Of a stretch of 64,000 bases of DNA, positions 32,766 to 42,554 are shown piece after piece. Made by a program: the position numbers and the translations under genes. Each line of letters opens with the position of its first letter. Positions within the stretch are counted from its first letter, which is position 1. Under the pieces are notes generated by a model. It saw nothing but the letters and a program-made list of their open reading frames with translations, did no database searches and was not told where the DNA came from. This DNA is from Burkholderia sp052045245 (GTDB lineage Bacteria > Pseudomonadota > Gammaproteobacteria > Burkholderiales > Burkholderiaceae): the NCBI RefSeq assembly GCF_052045245.1, contig NZ_JBQEON010000031.1, forward strand, positions 1 through 64,000. The letters run 5' to 3'.

Positions 32766-34426
32766 TGAAGTACCGATGCAGGGCGATCGCATTCTGGATC
32801 GGATCGTGTGTGGCGGCGGCGCACGCGGCGCTGCCACCGCCATCTCTTCTGCCCCCTTTACCGCCGGCCGGCTGGCCGGTCGTGTCGATGCAGGCGCACG
32901 CCGAGGGCATGCCGCTGCCGCAGGACATGCTCGATGCCGCGGGTGGCGGTGCGCCGCAGCAGGCGGATGCCCCGCCGTTCGGCCAGGCGGCGCGCGCGGC
33001 GCTTCAGGCGGAAACTTCCGCGCCCGCACCCGCGCCCGCGCCGGTGCTGGAAGGGCCGCCGATTCCGCTGCCGCCGCCGACGCGCATGAACGACGCCGCA
33101 GCCCGGCACCCCGGCGATGCGGACGACACGCGGCGGATCTCGCTGAATCTGCAAGGCGCCGGGCTCGCGGCCGCGTTCGACGCGCTCGCGCGATTCACCG
33201 GACTCAACATCATCGTCGGCGAGCAGGTGCGCGGCACCGTGTCATTACGTCTGAACAATGTCCGCTGGCGCGATGCGTTCGATACGCTGCTCGACACGCA
33301 CGGGCTCGCGATGTCGCGGCGCGGCAACGTGATCTGGGTCACGCCGGCGGCCGAGCTGGCCGCGCGCGAGCGCGAGCGCTTCGAAACACACGCGCGCGCC
33401 GCCGAGCTGGAGCCGCTTGCGAGCCGGACCTTCGCGCTGCATTACGCGCGGGCGCAGGACGTGCAGCGGCTGCTGGCCGGGGCCACCGGCCAGCGCCTGC
33501 TGTCGAAACGCGGCGCCGCGGCGGCCGACCCGCGCACGAACCTGCTGTTCGTCACCGACCTTGCGCCGCGCATCGCGCAGATCGCGAGCCTGATCGACGC
33601 GATCGACCGGCCGTCGCGGCAGGTACGCATCGAGGCGCGCATCGTCGAAGGCGAGCAGGGCTTTTCGCGCAACCTCGGCGCACGTGTCGCGCTGCGCGCG
33701 CAGGGACGGCCGCCTGCCGCCGACGGCGCGGCATCCGCGCCCGACACGCGCAATGCGCTCGACCTGGCCGCGCGACCGCTCGGCGGCTTCGAGGCGGCGA
33801 CGGCCGGCTTCACGCTGTTCGCCGCACCGCTGAGCCGCGTGCTCGACGTCGAGTTGAGCGCGCTCGAGGCGCAAGGGCGGGGCCAGATCGTCTCCAGCCC
33901 GCGCGTGGTGACGGCCGACCGTGTGAAGGCGATCGTCGAACAGGGCTCGGAATTACCGTACCAGGCGAAGGTCGGCAACGGCGTGAGCGGGGTGCAGTTC
34001 CGGCGCGCGACGCTGAAGCTCGAGGTCGAACCGCAGATCACGCCGGACGGGCGCGTCGTGCTCGACCTGGACGTGACGAAGGACAGCATCGGCGAGCCGA
34101 CCGCGGCCGGGCCCGCGATTCATACGAAACACGTCCAGACGCGCGTCGAGGTCGAGGACGGCGGGACGGTCGCGATCGGCGGGATTTACGAGCAGTTGAA
34201 CCGGGACGATGTGACGCGCGTGCCGCTCTTGGGCAAAATACCCGTACTCGGCGCGCTTTTCCGGCACCGCGCGCGGCGCGATCAGCGCAGCGAACTGGTC
34301 GTCTTCATCACGCCGACGGTTGTCGGCGCGCGTTGCGGGACGGCCGGCGCGAGCGACGCGGATGCGGGAGAAACGGGGCCGGAAGCCGGTGGCGCAGGCT
34401 CGACAAGGCAGCTGCTTTGCCAGTAA
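32762..34426 (+). CDS. pilQ: PilQ/HofQ-type secretin, short form
   Basis: Outer-membrane secretin forming the gate for type IV pili or DNA uptake. It has 554 residues: signal peptide to about 23, a Pro/Ala-rich linker, a secretin/TonB N-terminal domain (about 125-180, ISLNLQGAGLAAAFDALARF), an N1 domain (about 215-290), and the secretin domain ending VPLLGKIPVLGALFRH and SELVVFITPTVV. The AMIN peptidoglycan-binding domains of the 700-residue Pseudomonas PilQ are missing, as in HofQ/ComE-type secretins of competence systems. Confidence 0.9.
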   Translation: MMKYRCRAIAFWIGSCVAAAHAALPPPSLLPPLPPAGWPVVSMQAHAEGMPLPQDMLDAAGGGAPQQADAPPFGQAARAALQAETSAPAPAPAPVLEGPPIPLPPPTRMNDAAARHPGDADDTRRISLNLQGAGLAAAFDALARFTGLNIIVGEQVRGTVSLRLNNVRWRDAFDTLLDTHGLAMSRRGNVIWVTPAAELAARERERFETHARAAELEPLASRTFALHYARAQDVQRLLAGATGQRLLSKRGAAAADPRTNLLFVTDLAPRIAQIASLIDAIDRPSRQVRIEARIVEGEQGFSRNLGARVALRAQGRPPAADGAASAPDTRNALDLAARPLGGFEAATAGFTLFAAPLSRVLDVELSALEAQGRGQIVSSPRVVTADRVKAIVEQGSELPYQAKVGNGVSGVQFRRATLKLEVEPQITPDGRVVLDLDVTKDSIGEPTAAGPAIHTKHVQTRVEVEDGGTVAIGGIYEQLNRDDVTRVPLLGKIPVLGALFRHRARRDQRSELVVFITPTVVGARCGTAGASDADAGETGPEAGGAGSTRQLLCQ

Positions 34427-34466
34427 GCTGCGCCACACACCAGCAAGATTCAAGCAGAGGAAGCCG

Positions 34467-35021
34467 TTGCAAGCGCGGGACCCACATGCAAACGTATTTT
34501 TCGTCGGCCTTATGGGAGCGGGTAAGACCACCGTGGGCCGTGCGGTCGCGCGCCGGCTCGACAGGACGTTCTTCGACTCCGACCACGAAATCGAGGCCCG
34601 CACGGGTGCGCGCATCCCGGTGATCTTCGAGATGGAGGGCGAGGCCGGATTTCGCGACCGCGAATCGCAGGTGATCGCCGAACTCACGCAGCGCGAGAGC
34701 ATCGTGCTCGCGACGGGCGGCGGCGCGGTGCTGCGCCCCGAAAACCGCGATTGCCTGAAAGGCAACGGCATCGTCATCTATCTGCGCGCCAATCCGCACG
34801 ATCTGTGGCTGCGCACCCGCAAGGACAAGAACCGCCCGCTGTTGCAGACCGACGATCCGAAGGCGCGCCTCGAAGCGCTTTATGAGGCGCGCGATCCGCT
34901 GTACCGTGAATGCGCGGACTTCATCATCGAGACCGGCCGTCCATCGGTCAACGGCCTCGTCAACATGGTGCTGATGCAACTCGAACTCGCAGGCGTCATC
35001 GCCAAGCCGCTACAAGCATGA
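34467..35021 (+). CDS. aroK: Shikimate kinase
   Basis: Phosphorylates shikimate in aromatic amino acid synthesis. It has 184 residues from a TTG start at 34467, preceded by AGAGGA; no ATG gives the proper N-terminus. Walker A GLMGAGKTT, shikimate-binding DSD (FFDSDHEIE), GGGAVL and the lid region KDKNRPLL are intact. Linked to pilQ upstream and coupled to aroB, an order conserved from E. coli (hofQ-aroK-aroB). Confidence 0.96.
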   Translation: MQARDPHANVFFVGLMGAGKTTVGRAVARRLDRTFFDSDHEIEARTGARIPVIFEMEGEAGFRDRESQVIAELTQRESIVLATGGGAVLRPENRDCLKGNGIVIYLRANPHDLWLRTRKDKNRPLLQTDDPKARLEALYEARDPLYRECADFIIETGRPSVNGLVNMVLMQLELAGVIAKPLQA

Positions 35022-36097
35022 TTACCGTCAACGTCGATCTGGGCGACCGCGCCTACCCGATTCACATTGGTGCCGGCCTGATCGGCCGCACTGAGCTGTT
35101 CGCCCCTCACATCACCGGTTCGTCGGTCACGATCGTCACGAACACGACCGTCGATCCGCTCTACGGCGATGCGCTACGCGCGGCGCTCGCGCCGCTCGGC
35201 AAGCGCGTGTCGACCGTCGTGCTGCCGGACGGCGAGGCCTACAAGAACTGGGAAACGCTGAACCTGATCTTCGACGGCCTGCTGACCGAGCGCGCCGATC
35301 GCAAGACGACGCTCGTCGCCCTCGGCGGCGGCGTGATCGGCGACATGACCGGCTTCGCCGCCGCGTGCTACATGCGCGGCGTGCCGTTCATCCAGGTACC
35401 GACGACGCTGCTGTCGCAGGTCGATTCGTCGGTCGGCGGCAAGACGGGCATCAATCACCCGCTCGGCAAGAACATGATCGGCGCGTTCTACCAGCCGCAG
35501 GCCGTGATCGCCGATATCGGCGCGCTGACCACACTGCCCGATCGCGAGCTGGCGGCCGGTGTCGCCGAAGTCATCAAGACGGGGGCGATCGCCGATGCGG
35601 CGTTCTTCGACTGGATCGAGGCGAACGTCGACGCGCTGAATCGCCGCGACCCGGCTGCGCTCGCGCATGCAGTGAAGCGCTCGTGCGAGATCAAGGCAAG
35701 CGTGGTCGCGGCCGACGAACGCGAAGGCGGCCTGCGCGCGATCCTGAACTTCGGCCATACGTTCGGCCATGCGATCGAGGCCGGGCTCGGCTACGGCGAG
35801 TGGCTGCACGGCGAAGCGGTCGGCTGCGGGATGGTGATGGCGGGCGACCTGTCGGTGCGCCTCGGCCTTCTCGACGAAGCGTCGCGGCAGCGGCTGGATG
35901 CGGTGATTGCCGCCGCGCACCTGCCGGTCCGCGGGCCGGCGCTCGGCGATGCGCGCTACATGGACCTGATGCGCGTCGACAAGAAGGCCGAAGCCGGTGC
36001 GATCAAGTTCATCCTGCTGAAGCGATTCGGCGATACGCTGATCACGCAGGCGCCCGACGAGGCCGTGTTCGCTACCCTGGCGCAGACAACCCGGTAA
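35018..36097 (+). CDS. aroB: 3-dehydroquinate synthase
   Basis: Second enzyme of the shikimate pathway, converting DAHP to 3-dehydroquinate with NAD and a divalent metal. It has 359 residues. The metal and NAD motifs GGGVIGDMTGF, HTFGHAIE and the substrate loop SSVGGKTGINHPLGKN are all present. Overlaps aroK by four bases (ATGA). Confidence 0.97.
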   Translation: MITVNVDLGDRAYPIHIGAGLIGRTELFAPHITGSSVTIVTNTTVDPLYGDALRAALAPLGKRVSTVVLPDGEAYKNWETLNLIFDGLLTERADRKTTLVALGGGVIGDMTGFAAACYMRGVPFIQVPTTLLSQVDSSVGGKTGINHPLGKNMIGAFYQPQAVIADIGALTTLPDRELAAGVAEVIKTGAIADAAFFDWIEANVDALNRRDPAALAHAVKRSCEIKASVVAADEREGGLRAILNFGHTFGHAIEAGLGYGEWLHGEAVGCGMVMAGDLSVRLGLLDEASRQRLDAVIAAAHLPVRGPALGDARYMDLMRVDKKAEAGAIKFILLKRFGDTLITQAPDEAVFATLAQTTR

Positions 36098-36137
36098 CGG
36101 CGCCCGGATGCCCCGGCGCCCCTGACATGGAGCAGAC

Positions 36138-37346
36138 GTGAGCGAGACATCCAGCAGCAAATTTCCCGAAGCCGGCCGCACATCCGTCACGGCGCTGGCC
36201 GAGCCGCCGACGCTGGCGGCGCTGGAAGCCCATCTCGCTCCGTATGCCGCCCACGCATCGCAGTCGCGCGGCCGCCGCCACCAGGAAACGCCGCCGGCGG
36301 CGCGCACCGAATTCCAGCGTGACCGCGACCGCATCGTTCATTCGACCGCATTTCGCCGGCTCGAATACAAGACGCAAGTCTTCGTCAATCACGAAGGCGA
36401 CCTGTTCCGCACCCGCCTCACGCACAGTCTCGAAGTCGCGCAGATCGCGCGGTCGGTCGCGCGCAACCTGCGCCTGAACGAGGATCTCGTCGAGGCGATC
36501 TCGCTCGCGCACGATCTCGGCCATACGCCGTTCGGCCATGCCGGGCAGGACGCATTGAATGCGTGCATGCGCGAGCACGGCGGCTTCGAGCACAACCTGC
36601 AGAGCCTGGCCGTCGTGGATGAACTCGAGGAGCACTACGGCGCGTTCAACGGCCTGAACCTGTGCTTCGAGACGCGCGAAGGCATCCTCAAGCACTGCTC
36701 GCGCGAGAACGCACGCAAGCTCGGTGCGCTCGGCGAGCGCTTCCTGCAAGGGCGCCAGCCGTCGCTGGAAGCGCAGCTCGCGAACATCGCGGACGAAATC
36801 GCGTACAACAACCATGACGTCGACGACGGCCTGCGCTCCGGCCTGATCACGATCGAGCAGCTCGCCGAAGTCGAGCTGTGGCAGCGCCACTACGATGCCG
36901 CGCTCGCCGAATTCCCGCATCTCGAAGGCCGCCGCCTCGTGCACGAGACGGTGCGCCGCATCATCAACACGCTGATCGTCGACCTGATCGACGAAACCAC
37001 GCGCAATCTCGCGCGTGTCGCGCCCGCGTCGCTCGACGACGTGCGCGCGGCGCCGCCGCTTGTCGCGCACAGCGAGGCGATCGCCGCGCAGGCGGCCGCG
37101 CTCAAGCGTTTCCTGTTCAAGAACCTGTACCGCCACTACAAGGTGATGCGCATGGCGAACAAGGCGCAGCGCGTCGTCACCGGGCTGTTCGACGCGTTCA
37201 TCGACGATCCGCGCCTGCTGCCGCCGCCGTACCAGTCGGACGACGAAGCGCACCAGCCGCGCCTCGTCGCGCACTACATCGCCGGCATGACCGACCGCTT
37301 CGCGTTGAAGGAATATCAGCGCCTGTTCGTCATCAACGACAACTGA
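36138..37346 (+). CDS. dgt: Deoxyguanosinetriphosphate triphosphohydrolase-like protein
   Basis: HD-domain dNTP triphosphohydrolase of the class-2 dGTPase family, which balances dNTP pools. It has 402 residues. Motifs FRRLEYKTQVF, RTRLTHSLEVAQIARS and AHDLGHTPFGHAG supply the metal-binding H...HD...D set. It starts with GTG at 36138 after GGAG. It follows aroB as in many proteobacteria. Confidence 0.94.
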   Translation: MSETSSSKFPEAGRTSVTALAEPPTLAALEAHLAPYAAHASQSRGRRHQETPPAARTEFQRDRDRIVHSTAFRRLEYKTQVFVNHEGDLFRTRLTHSLEVAQIARSVARNLRLNEDLVEAISLAHDLGHTPFGHAGQDALNACMREHGGFEHNLQSLAVVDELEEHYGAFNGLNLCFETREGILKHCSRENARKLGALGERFLQGRQPSLEAQLANIADEIAYNNHDVDDGLRSGLITIEQLAEVELWQRHYDAALAEFPHLEGRRLVHETVRRIINTLIVDLIDETTRNLARVAPASLDDVRAAPPLVAHSEAIAAQAAALKRFLFKNLYRHYKVMRMANKAQRVVTGLFDAFIDDPRLLPPPYQSDDEAHQPRLVAHYIAGMTDRFALKEYQRLFVINDN

Positions 37347-37436
37347 CTGTCACAAACGATCACTAGACTTCGCCGGTTCAATGGCGACGGGAATGTTGCA
37401 CACGCTGTTGGTAACGTTTTCATAGGAGAGAGGTCG

Positions 37437-38771
37437 ATGAAGAAGAAGCCTGCGGGGACCATGGTTCGCTCGATCGCGCTTGGCGGCGCGCTGATGTTCG
37501 GGGTGCAGCATGCGGCGTTCGCCGTGACGGAGATCCAGTTCTGGCATGCGATGGAGTCGGCGCTCGGCGAGCGGGTGAACGAGATCGCCGCGCAGTTCAA
37601 TGCCTCGCAGAGCGACTACAAGATCGTGCCGGTCTTCAAGGGCACCTACGATCAGGCGCTTGCGGCCGGCATCGCCGCCTATCGCAGCGGCAACGCACCG
37701 GCGATCCTCCAGGTCTATGAAGTCGGCACCGCGACGATGATGCAGGCGAAGAAGGCCGTCGTGCCGGTCTACGACGTGTTCAAGCAGGCCGGCGTGCCGC
37801 TCGACGAAAAGGCGTTCGTGCCGACTATCGCCAGCTACTACAGCGACGCGAAGACGGGCCATCTGGTGTCGATGCCGTTCAACAGCTCGACGCCGGTGCT
37901 GTACTACAACAAGGACGCGTTCAAGAAGGCCGGGCTCGATCCGAACCAGCCGCCGAAGACGTGGGCCGACGTGAAGGCCGACGCCGAGAAGCTGCGCAAG
38001 TCCGGGATGGCGTGCGGCTTCACGACCGGCTGGCAGGGCTGGATCCAGCTCGAGAACTACAGCGCGTGGCATGCGCTGCCGTTCGCGAGCCGCAACAACG
38101 GCTTCGACGGCGCCGATGCGGTGCTCGAATTCAACAAGCCGCAGCAGATCGCGCACATCGCATTCCTGCAGCAGATGGAGAAGGACGGCACGTTCACGTA
38201 TGCGGGCCGCAAGGACGAGGCATCGGCGAAGTTCTACAGCGGCGACTGCGGGATCATGACGACGTCGTCGGGCGCGCTCGCGAACGTGCAGAAGTTCGCG
38301 AAGTTCAGCTACGGCACCGGCATGATGCCGTATGACGCGAACGTGAAGGGCGCGCCGCAGAACGCGATCATCGGCGGCGCGAGCCTGTGGGTGCTGGGCG
38401 GCAAGGATGCGGCGACCTACAAGGGCGTCGCGAAATTCCTCGCCTTCCTGGCCTCGCCGCCGGTTGCCGCGAAGTGGCACCAGGAAACGGGCTACCTGCC
38501 GGTCACGACGGCCGCGTACGACCTCACGCGTCAGCAGGGCTTCTATGCGAAGAACCCGAGCGCGGAAACGGCGATCAAGCAGATGATGAACAAGCCGCCG
38601 CTGCCGTACACGAAGGGGCTGCGTCTGGGCAACATGCCGCAGATCCGCACGGTCGTCGACGAAGAGCTCGAACAGGTCTGGGCGCAGAAGAAGTCGCCGA
38701 AGGACGCGCTCGATTCGGCGGCGTCGCGCGGCGACGAGCTGCTGCGCCGCTTCGAGAAGTCGGGCGGCTGA
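37437..38771 (+). CDS. ugpB: sn-Glycerol-3-phosphate ABC transporter, binding protein UgpB
   Basis: Periplasmic solute-binding protein for glycerol-3-phosphate and its diesters. It has 444 residues: signal peptide to about AFA/V (residue 29), then the type 1 extracellular binding fold starting TEIQFWHAMES and a hinge sequence MPFNSSTPVLYYNKDAF typical of UgpB. AGGAGAGAGG precedes the start. First gene of ugpBAECQ. A PHO-box-like word lies just upstream. Confidence 0.96.
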   Translation: MKKKPAGTMVRSIALGGALMFGVQHAAFAVTEIQFWHAMESALGERVNEIAAQFNASQSDYKIVPVFKGTYDQALAAGIAAYRSGNAPAILQVYEVGTATMMQAKKAVVPVYDVFKQAGVPLDEKAFVPTIASYYSDAKTGHLVSMPFNSSTPVLYYNKDAFKKAGLDPNQPPKTWADVKADAEKLRKSGMACGFTTGWQGWIQLENYSAWHALPFASRNNGFDGADAVLEFNKPQQIAHIAFLQQMEKDGTFTYAGRKDEASAKFYSGDCGIMTTSSGALANVQKFAKFSYGTGMMPYDANVKGAPQNAIIGGASLWVLGGKDAATYKGVAKFLAFLASPPVAAKWHQETGYLPVTTAAYDLTRQQGFYAKNPSAETAIKQMMNKPPLPYTKGLRLGNMPQIRTVVDEELEQVWAQKKSPKDALDSAASRGDELLRRFEKSGG

Positions 38772-38869
38772 GCCCGCATCGCGTTCGTGCCGCCGGCCGC
38801 CGCATCGCGCATGCGCGCGCGGGCCGGCGGCACGGTTCCCTTTCCGATTCGCCTGACCGGATACCCGCG

Positions 38870-39754
38870 ATGCAATCCCGTTCCCGTTTCGGCGCGAGCC
38901 TGCTGCCGTACCTGCTGATCGCGCCGCAGCTCGCGATCACCGCCGTGTTCTTCCTGTGGCCGGCCGGCGTCGCGCTGTGGCAGTCGACGCAGATGCAGGA
39001 TGCGTTCGGCACCTCGAGCGAATTCGTCGGCCTCGCGAATTTCACGCACCTGTTCGCCGATCCGCTGTACCTCGACTCGTTCCGTACGACGCTGGTGTTC
39101 AGCACGCTCGTGACGGTCAGCGGGCTCGTCGTGTCGCTGCTGCTCGCCGCGTGCGCCGATCGCGTGGTTCGCGGCGCGCGCGTGTACCGCACGTTGCTGA
39201 TCTGGCCGTACGCGGTCGCGCCGACGATCGCGGCCGTGCTGTGGGCGTTCCTGTTCAACCCGAGCATCGGCCTCGTCACCTATGCGCTCGCGAAGGGCGG
39301 CATCGTGTGGAACCACGCGCTGAATGGCGGGCAGGCGATGTTCCTGGTCGTGCTCGCGTCGGTGTGGAAGCAGGTGAGCTACAACTTCCTGTTCTTCTAC
39401 GCGGGGCTGCAGGCGATTCCGCGCTCGCTGATCGAGGCGGCGGCGATCGACGGCGCCGGCCCGGTGCGGCGCTTCTTCCACATCGTGCTGCCGCTGCTGT
39501 CGCCGACGAGTTTCTTCCTGCTGGTCGTGAACCTCGTCTACGCGTTCTTCGACACGTTCCCGGTGATCGACGCGGCCACCGCCGGCGGACCCGCGCAAAG
39601 CACGAAGACGCTGATCTACAAGATCTTCACGGAGGGCTTCCAGGGGCTCGACATAGGCAGCTCGGGCGCGCAGTCGGTCGTGCTGATGGTCATCGTCGTC
39701 GGGCTCACGGTGATCCAGTTCCGCTTCGTCGAACGCCGGGTGCAATACGCATGA
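38870..39754 (+). CDS. ugpA: Glycerol-3-phosphate ABC transporter permease UgpA
   Basis: Inner-membrane permease with six predicted helices, pairing with UgpE. It has 294 residues. The cytoplasmic EAA loop (EAAAIDGAGPVRRFFHIVLPLL), which contacts the ATPase, is present. It follows ugpB after 98 bases and overlaps ugpE by four. Confidence 0.96.
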   Translation: MQSRSRFGASLLPYLLIAPQLAITAVFFLWPAGVALWQSTQMQDAFGTSSEFVGLANFTHLFADPLYLDSFRTTLVFSTLVTVSGLVVSLLLAACADRVVRGARVYRTLLIWPYAVAPTIAAVLWAFLFNPSIGLVTYALAKGGIVWNHALNGGQAMFLVVLASVWKQVSYNFLFFYAGLQAIPRSLIEAAAIDGAGPVRRFFHIVLPLLSPTSFFLLVVNLVYAFFDTFPVIDAATAGGPAQSTKTLIYKIFTEGFQGLDIGSSGAQSVVLMVIVVGLTVIQFRFVERRVQYA

Positions 39755-40596
39755 TCGAAAATCGCAAGGGCTTCGACCTGTTCTGCCACGCGGTGCTGAT
39801 CGCGGGCGTCGTGCTGATCGTGTTTCCCGTCTACGTCGCGTTCTGCGCGGCGACGATGAACGCGCAGGAAGTGTTCACGATCCCGCTGTCGCTGGTGCCG
39901 AGCACGCACCTGCTGGAGAACATCGCGTACATCTGGGGGCACGGCAGCGGCGGCACGACGGCGCCGTTCGGCCGGCTGCTCGTCAACAGCTTCGTGATGG
40001 CGCTCGGGATCGCGGTCGGCAAGATCGCGGTGTCGATCCTGTCCGCGTACGCGATCGTCTATTTCCGCTTCCCGTTCCGCAACACGGCGTTCTGGCTGAT
40101 CTTCATCACGCTGATGCTGCCGGTCGAGGTGCGGATCTTCCCGACCGTGCAGGTCGTGTCGACGCTGCAGCTGACGAACACCTACGCGGGGCTCACGCTG
40201 CCGCTGATCGCGTCGGCGACCGCGACGTTCCTGTTCCGCCAGTTCTTCATGACGCTGCCCGACGAGCTGATGGATGCCGCGCGCATCGACGGCGCGGGGC
40301 CGCTGCGCTTCTTCTGGGACGTCGTGCTGCCGCTGTCGAAGACGAGCATCGCGGCACTGTTCGTGATCACGTTCATCTACGGCTGGAACCAGTATCTGTG
40401 GCCGATCCTGATCACGACGGAAGCCTCGCTGTCGACGGCGGTGGTGGGCATCAAGACGATGATCGCGAGCGGCGACGCCGCGACCGAATGGCAATACGTG
40501 ATGGCGGCGACGCTGCTGGGGATGATTCCGCCGCTCGTCGTCGTGCTGGCGATGCAGCGCTGGTTCGTGCGCGGCCTCGTCGACTCCGAAAAATAA
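39751..40596 (+). CDS. ugpE: Glycerol-3-phosphate ABC transporter permease UgpE
   Basis: Second permease of the Ugp importer, 281 residues with six helices. The EAA-type loop appears as DAARIDGAGPLRFFWDVVLPLS. It starts at ATG 39751 inside the ugpA stop, so the two permeases are translated together. Confidence 0.96.
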   Translation: MIENRKGFDLFCHAVLIAGVVLIVFPVYVAFCAATMNAQEVFTIPLSLVPSTHLLENIAYIWGHGSGGTTAPFGRLLVNSFVMALGIAVGKIAVSILSAYAIVYFRFPFRNTAFWLIFITLMLPVEVRIFPTVQVVSTLQLTNTYAGLTLPLIASATATFLFRQFFMTLPDELMDAARIDGAGPLRFFWDVVLPLSKTSIAALFVITFIYGWNQYLWPILITTEASLSTAVVGIKTMIASGDAATEWQYVMAATLLGMIPPLVVVLAMQRWFVRGLVDSEK

Positions 40597-40623
40597 CGGA
40601 CGTAACCGGGAGAAGGACCAGGT

Positions 40624-41709
40624 ATGGCTGCGCTGAGCTTGAAGGGCGTCAGGAAATCCTACGACGGCAAGCAGCACGTGCTGCACGGCATCGACGTGGA
40701 GATCGCCGACGGCGAATTCATCGTGCTGGTCGGCCCGTCGGGCTGCGGCAAATCGACGTTGCTGCGGATGATCGCGGGGCTCGAGACGGTGACGGACGGC
40801 GAGATCGCGATCGGCGAGCGCATCGTCAACACACTCGAGCCGAAGGATCGCGACATCGCGATGGTGTTCCAGAACTATGCGCTGTACCCGCACATGACGG
40901 TCGCGCAGAACATGGGTTACGGACTGAAGATCCGCGGCCTCGAGCGCACGACGATCGACGCGCGGGTGGCTGCGGCCGCGAAGATCCTCGAACTCGAGCC
41001 GCTGCTCGCACGGCGCCCGCGCGAACTGTCGGGCGGCCAGCGCCAGCGCGTCGCGATGGGGCGCGCGATCGTGCGCGAGCCGTCGGTGTTCCTGTTCGAC
41101 GAGCCGCTGTCGAACCTCGATGCGAAGCTGCGCGTGCAGATGCGGCTCGAGATCCAGCGGCTGCATGCGCGGCTCGCGACGACGAGCGTGTACGTGACGC
41201 ACGACCAGATCGAGGCGATGACGCTCGCGCAGCGTGTGATCGTGATGAACCGCGGCTATGCGGAGCAGATCGGCGCGCCGGTCGACGTGTACGAGAAGCC
41301 GGCGACGGTGTTCGTCGCGGGCTTCATCGGCTCGCCGGCGATGAACCTGATGCACGGCCGGCTGTCGGAGGATGGCGCGACGTTCGCGGTCGCGGGCGGT
41401 GGCCCGGCGCTGCCGGTCGCCGGCGCGCCGGGCATCGGCAGCGCGATCGCCACCGGGCGCGACTGGGTGCTGGGCGTGCGGCCGGAGCACATGACGCCGC
41501 AGCCGGGCGTCGCGCAGGCGACGCTGCCGGTCGATTCGTGCGAGCTGCTCGGCGCGGATAATCTGGCGCACGGCCGCTGGGGCAATCATGACGTCGCGGT
41601 GCGCTTGCCGCACGCGGATCGCCCGGCGCGCGGCACGGCGCTGGGCGCCGCGCTGCCTGCGCACCGGCTGCATTTCTTCGATCCCGACACCGGCAAGCGT
41701 GCCGGCTGA
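40624..41709 (+). CDS. ugpC: Glycerol-3-phosphate ABC transporter ATPase UgpC
   Basis: ATPase of the importer, MalK/CUT1 type. It has 361 residues: Walker A GPSGCGKST, Q-loop MVFQNYALYPHM, signature LSGGQRQRVAMG, Walker B VFLFDEPLSNLDAKLR, H-switch VTHDQ, and a C-terminal regulatory OB (TOBE) domain from about residue 240. AGAAGGA lies upstream. Confidence 0.96.
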   Translation: MAALSLKGVRKSYDGKQHVLHGIDVEIADGEFIVLVGPSGCGKSTLLRMIAGLETVTDGEIAIGERIVNTLEPKDRDIAMVFQNYALYPHMTVAQNMGYGLKIRGLERTTIDARVAAAAKILELEPLLARRPRELSGGQRQRVAMGRAIVREPSVFLFDEPLSNLDAKLRVQMRLEIQRLHARLATTSVYVTHDQIEAMTLAQRVIVMNRGYAEQIGAPVDVYEKPATVFVAGFIGSPAMNLMHGRLSEDGATFAVAGGGPALPVAGAPGIGSAIATGRDWVLGVRPEHMTPQPGVAQATLPVDSCELLGADNLAHGRWGNHDVAVRLPHADRPARGTALGAALPAHRLHFFDPDTGKRAG

Positions 41710-41745
41710 CCTGACCAACCTGCTGAACCCGCTGCGAGGCTCACG

Positions 41746-42510
41746 ATGACTTCCCGTCCCGACTGGCCCTATCCGCGCGTCGTCGCCCATCGCGGCGGCG
41801 GCACGCTTGCGCCGGAGAACACGCTTGCCGCGTTCGACGAGGGCGCGCGGCGCGGTCACCGGATGGTCGAGTTCGACGCGAAGCTGTCCGCCGACGACGT
41901 GACGTTCCTGCTGCACGATGACACGGTCGACCGTACGTCGAACGGCAGCGGGCCGGCAGCGGGCATGCGTTATGCGGCGCTGGCCGCGCTCGACGCGGGC
42001 GCCTGGTTCGACGCGCGCTTCGCGGGCGAGCGGATGCCGACGTTCGAGGCGGCGGCGGCGCGTTGCCTCGCGCACGGGCTGGCGGCGAACGTCGAAATCA
42101 AGCCGTGTCCGGGCCGTGAGCGCGATACCGGGCGGCGGGTGGCCGCCGACGCAGCCGCGTACTGGCACGGCGCGGCGGTGCCGCCGCTGCTGTCGTCGTT
42201 CTCGTTCGACGCGCTGCGACAGGCACGCGAGGCGGCGCCCGCGCTGCCGCGCGGAATGCTTTACGAAGCGGTGCCGGACGACTGGCACGCGCAGGTGATC
42301 GGCGCGCTCGGCTGCGTATCGTTGCACGCGAACCACAACGAACTCGACGAGCCGCTCGTGCGCGCGATCAAGGCGGCCGGGTTGCGCATCCTGGTCTATA
42401 CGGTCAACGACCTGGCCCGGGCGCGCGAACTGGTGCGCTGGGGTGTCGATGCGGTCTGTACGGACCGGATCGACCTGATTGCCCCGACGGCACTCGACGA
42501 CATCGCGTAA
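41746..42510 (+). CDS. ugpQ: Glycerophosphodiester phosphodiesterase UgpQ
   Basis: Cytoplasmic TIM-barrel enzyme that splits glycerophosphodiesters to glycerol-3-phosphate and an alcohol. It has 254 residues. Catalytic features VVAHRGGGTLAPENTLAAF, EFDAKLSADDVTFLLHDD and the E-x-K pair (ANVEIKPCPG) are present. Last gene of the ugp operon, completing uptake with hydrolysis. Confidence 0.95.
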   Translation: MTSRPDWPYPRVVAHRGGGTLAPENTLAAFDEGARRGHRMVEFDAKLSADDVTFLLHDDTVDRTSNGSGPAAGMRYAALAALDAGAWFDARFAGERMPTFEAAAARCLAHGLAANVEIKPCPGRERDTGRRVAADAAAYWHGAAVPPLLSSFSFDALRQAREAAPALPRGMLYEAVPDDWHAQVIGALGCVSLHANHNELDEPLVRAIKAAGLRILVYTVNDLARARELVRWGVDAVCTDRIDLIAPTALDDIA

Positions 42511-42554
42511 CGCCACGCATCGGGCAAAACCCTGCACGGGAACGTGCCTGACGC

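Noticed and set aside
34315..34466. Longer aroK starting inside pilQ
   Set aside because: Would overlap pilQ by over 100 bases and add a basic extension not seen in shikimate kinases; TTG 34467 has a proper ribosome-binding site.
39616..42537. 973-codon minus-strand frame across ugpA to ugpQ
   Set aside because: Runs antisense through four well-recognised genes and has biased, motif-free composition.
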